The position numbers and the translations under genes are program-made. The notes below the pieces were generated by a model, which ran no database searches, was not told the origin of the DNA, and saw only the letters and a program-made list of their open reading frames with translations. From Candidatus Tayloriibacteriota bacterium (GTDB lineage: Bacteria > Patescibacteriota > Minisyncoccia > Phycocordibacterales > PALSA-1337), in the NCBI GenBank assembly GCA_023269245.1, contig JAHFMB010000062.1, forward strand, positions 1 to 5,917: a DNA stretch of 5,917 nucleotides. Direction: 5' to 3'. Every line of letters starts with the position of its first letter. The stretch's first letter is position 1. This document shows, piece after piece, positions 5,663 through 5,917 of this stretch.

Positions 5663-5917
5663 CTACTCAGCGTTTGTATAGACTGACTGGACCTCGTCGT
5701 TTTCTTCGAGCTCTTCTACTAGCTTGGTCAACAGCTCGATATCAGCATCCTCAAGCGGCATAGTGGTTGTCGCTGTCCATGTCGCATGATCTTTTTTAAA
5801 TGCCCACGAGGCGCTACCGGGAGAAGCAAGCTCGAACCCGTTTTTTGAGAGAATGTGTTTTATTTCCTGCGCTGCCTTGTTGCGATTGTCGGTAAGTGCT
5901 TCTATCAATATAGCGAT
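5663..5917 (-). CDS. YebC/PmpR/TACO1-family protein, C-terminal part, apparently short form (5' end outside window)
   Basis: The family includes proteins described as DNA-binding regulators and, more recently, as translation factors linked to ribosome stalling. 84 residues are visible before TAG; the frame stays open to the window edge (I-A-I before an in-frame TTG), so the gene continues to the right. IEALTDNRNKAAQEIKHIL and SKNGFELASPGSASWAF match the middle of YebC (E. coli [21 protein letters not shown] and the GSVAYLF region), and LEDADIELLTKLVEELEENDEVQSVYTN matches its C-terminal helix ([20 protein letters not shown]). Between these, a canonical YebC has roughly 57 more residues (the GVISF...EAGAEDV...ALE segment); here only about a dozen residues link them. 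So one domain seems to be missing, without frameshift or stop. Family membership is secure; the gene symbol is left open because of the altered architecture. Confidence 0.88.
   Translation of the reverse strand: MAILIEALTDNRNKAAQEIKHILSKNGFELASPGSASWAFKKDHATWTATTTMPLEDADIELLTKLVEELEENDEVQSVYTNAE

Overview
The window reads as a chromosomal origin region of a reduced-genome bacterium, most likely a member of the Patescibacteria/CPR (Parcubacteria-like). That placement is an inference. It rests on the very lean dnaA-dnaN-small-gene layout, genes without Shine-Dalgarno sequences, -10 boxes placed 6-7 bp before start codons (leaderless transcripts), a compact beta clamp, and an apparently shortened YebC. 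TGA is used as a stop (small gene after dnaN, and ruvC), so this is the standard bacterial code and not the TGA-glycine code of Gracilibacteria/SR1.

Layout, left to right. Positions 1-405 are the 3' end of dnaA (end of the AAA+ lid and all of DNA-binding domain IV). Positions 406-631 are an AT-rich spacer with a perfect DnaA box and repeated TAG/TAGTAA trinucleotides, a good oriC candidate. dnaN (632-1738) is followed after 3 bp by an 86-codon gene (1742-2002) resembling the DUF721/DciA helicase-loader family. Convergent to these, 2025-4562 (-) encodes a bifunctional class A penicillin-binding protein with GT51 and transpeptidase domains plus a C-terminal beta-rich domain. Divergent from it is ruvC (4637-5116), and the two share a 74-bp region with one TATAAT box for each gene. 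A 139-bp spacer after ruvC holds a 17-bp direct repeat and a second perfect DnaA box. Next come a small acidic, disordered protein (5256-5543), a very large perfect inverted repeat (31-bp arms, 5547-5655), and the 3' part of a yebC-family gene running in from the right on the minus strand.

Functionally the window joins replication initiation (DnaA, beta clamp, possible helicase loader, origin), cell-wall synthesis (PBP1A-type enzyme), Holliday-junction resolution (RuvC) and a YebC-type regulator/translation factor. I see no mobile element genes, CRISPR, tRNA or rRNA. The points most worth following are the long inverted repeat between convergent genes, the putative dnaA-dnaN-dciA arrangement, the YebC that seems to lack a domain, and the paired leaderless promoters.
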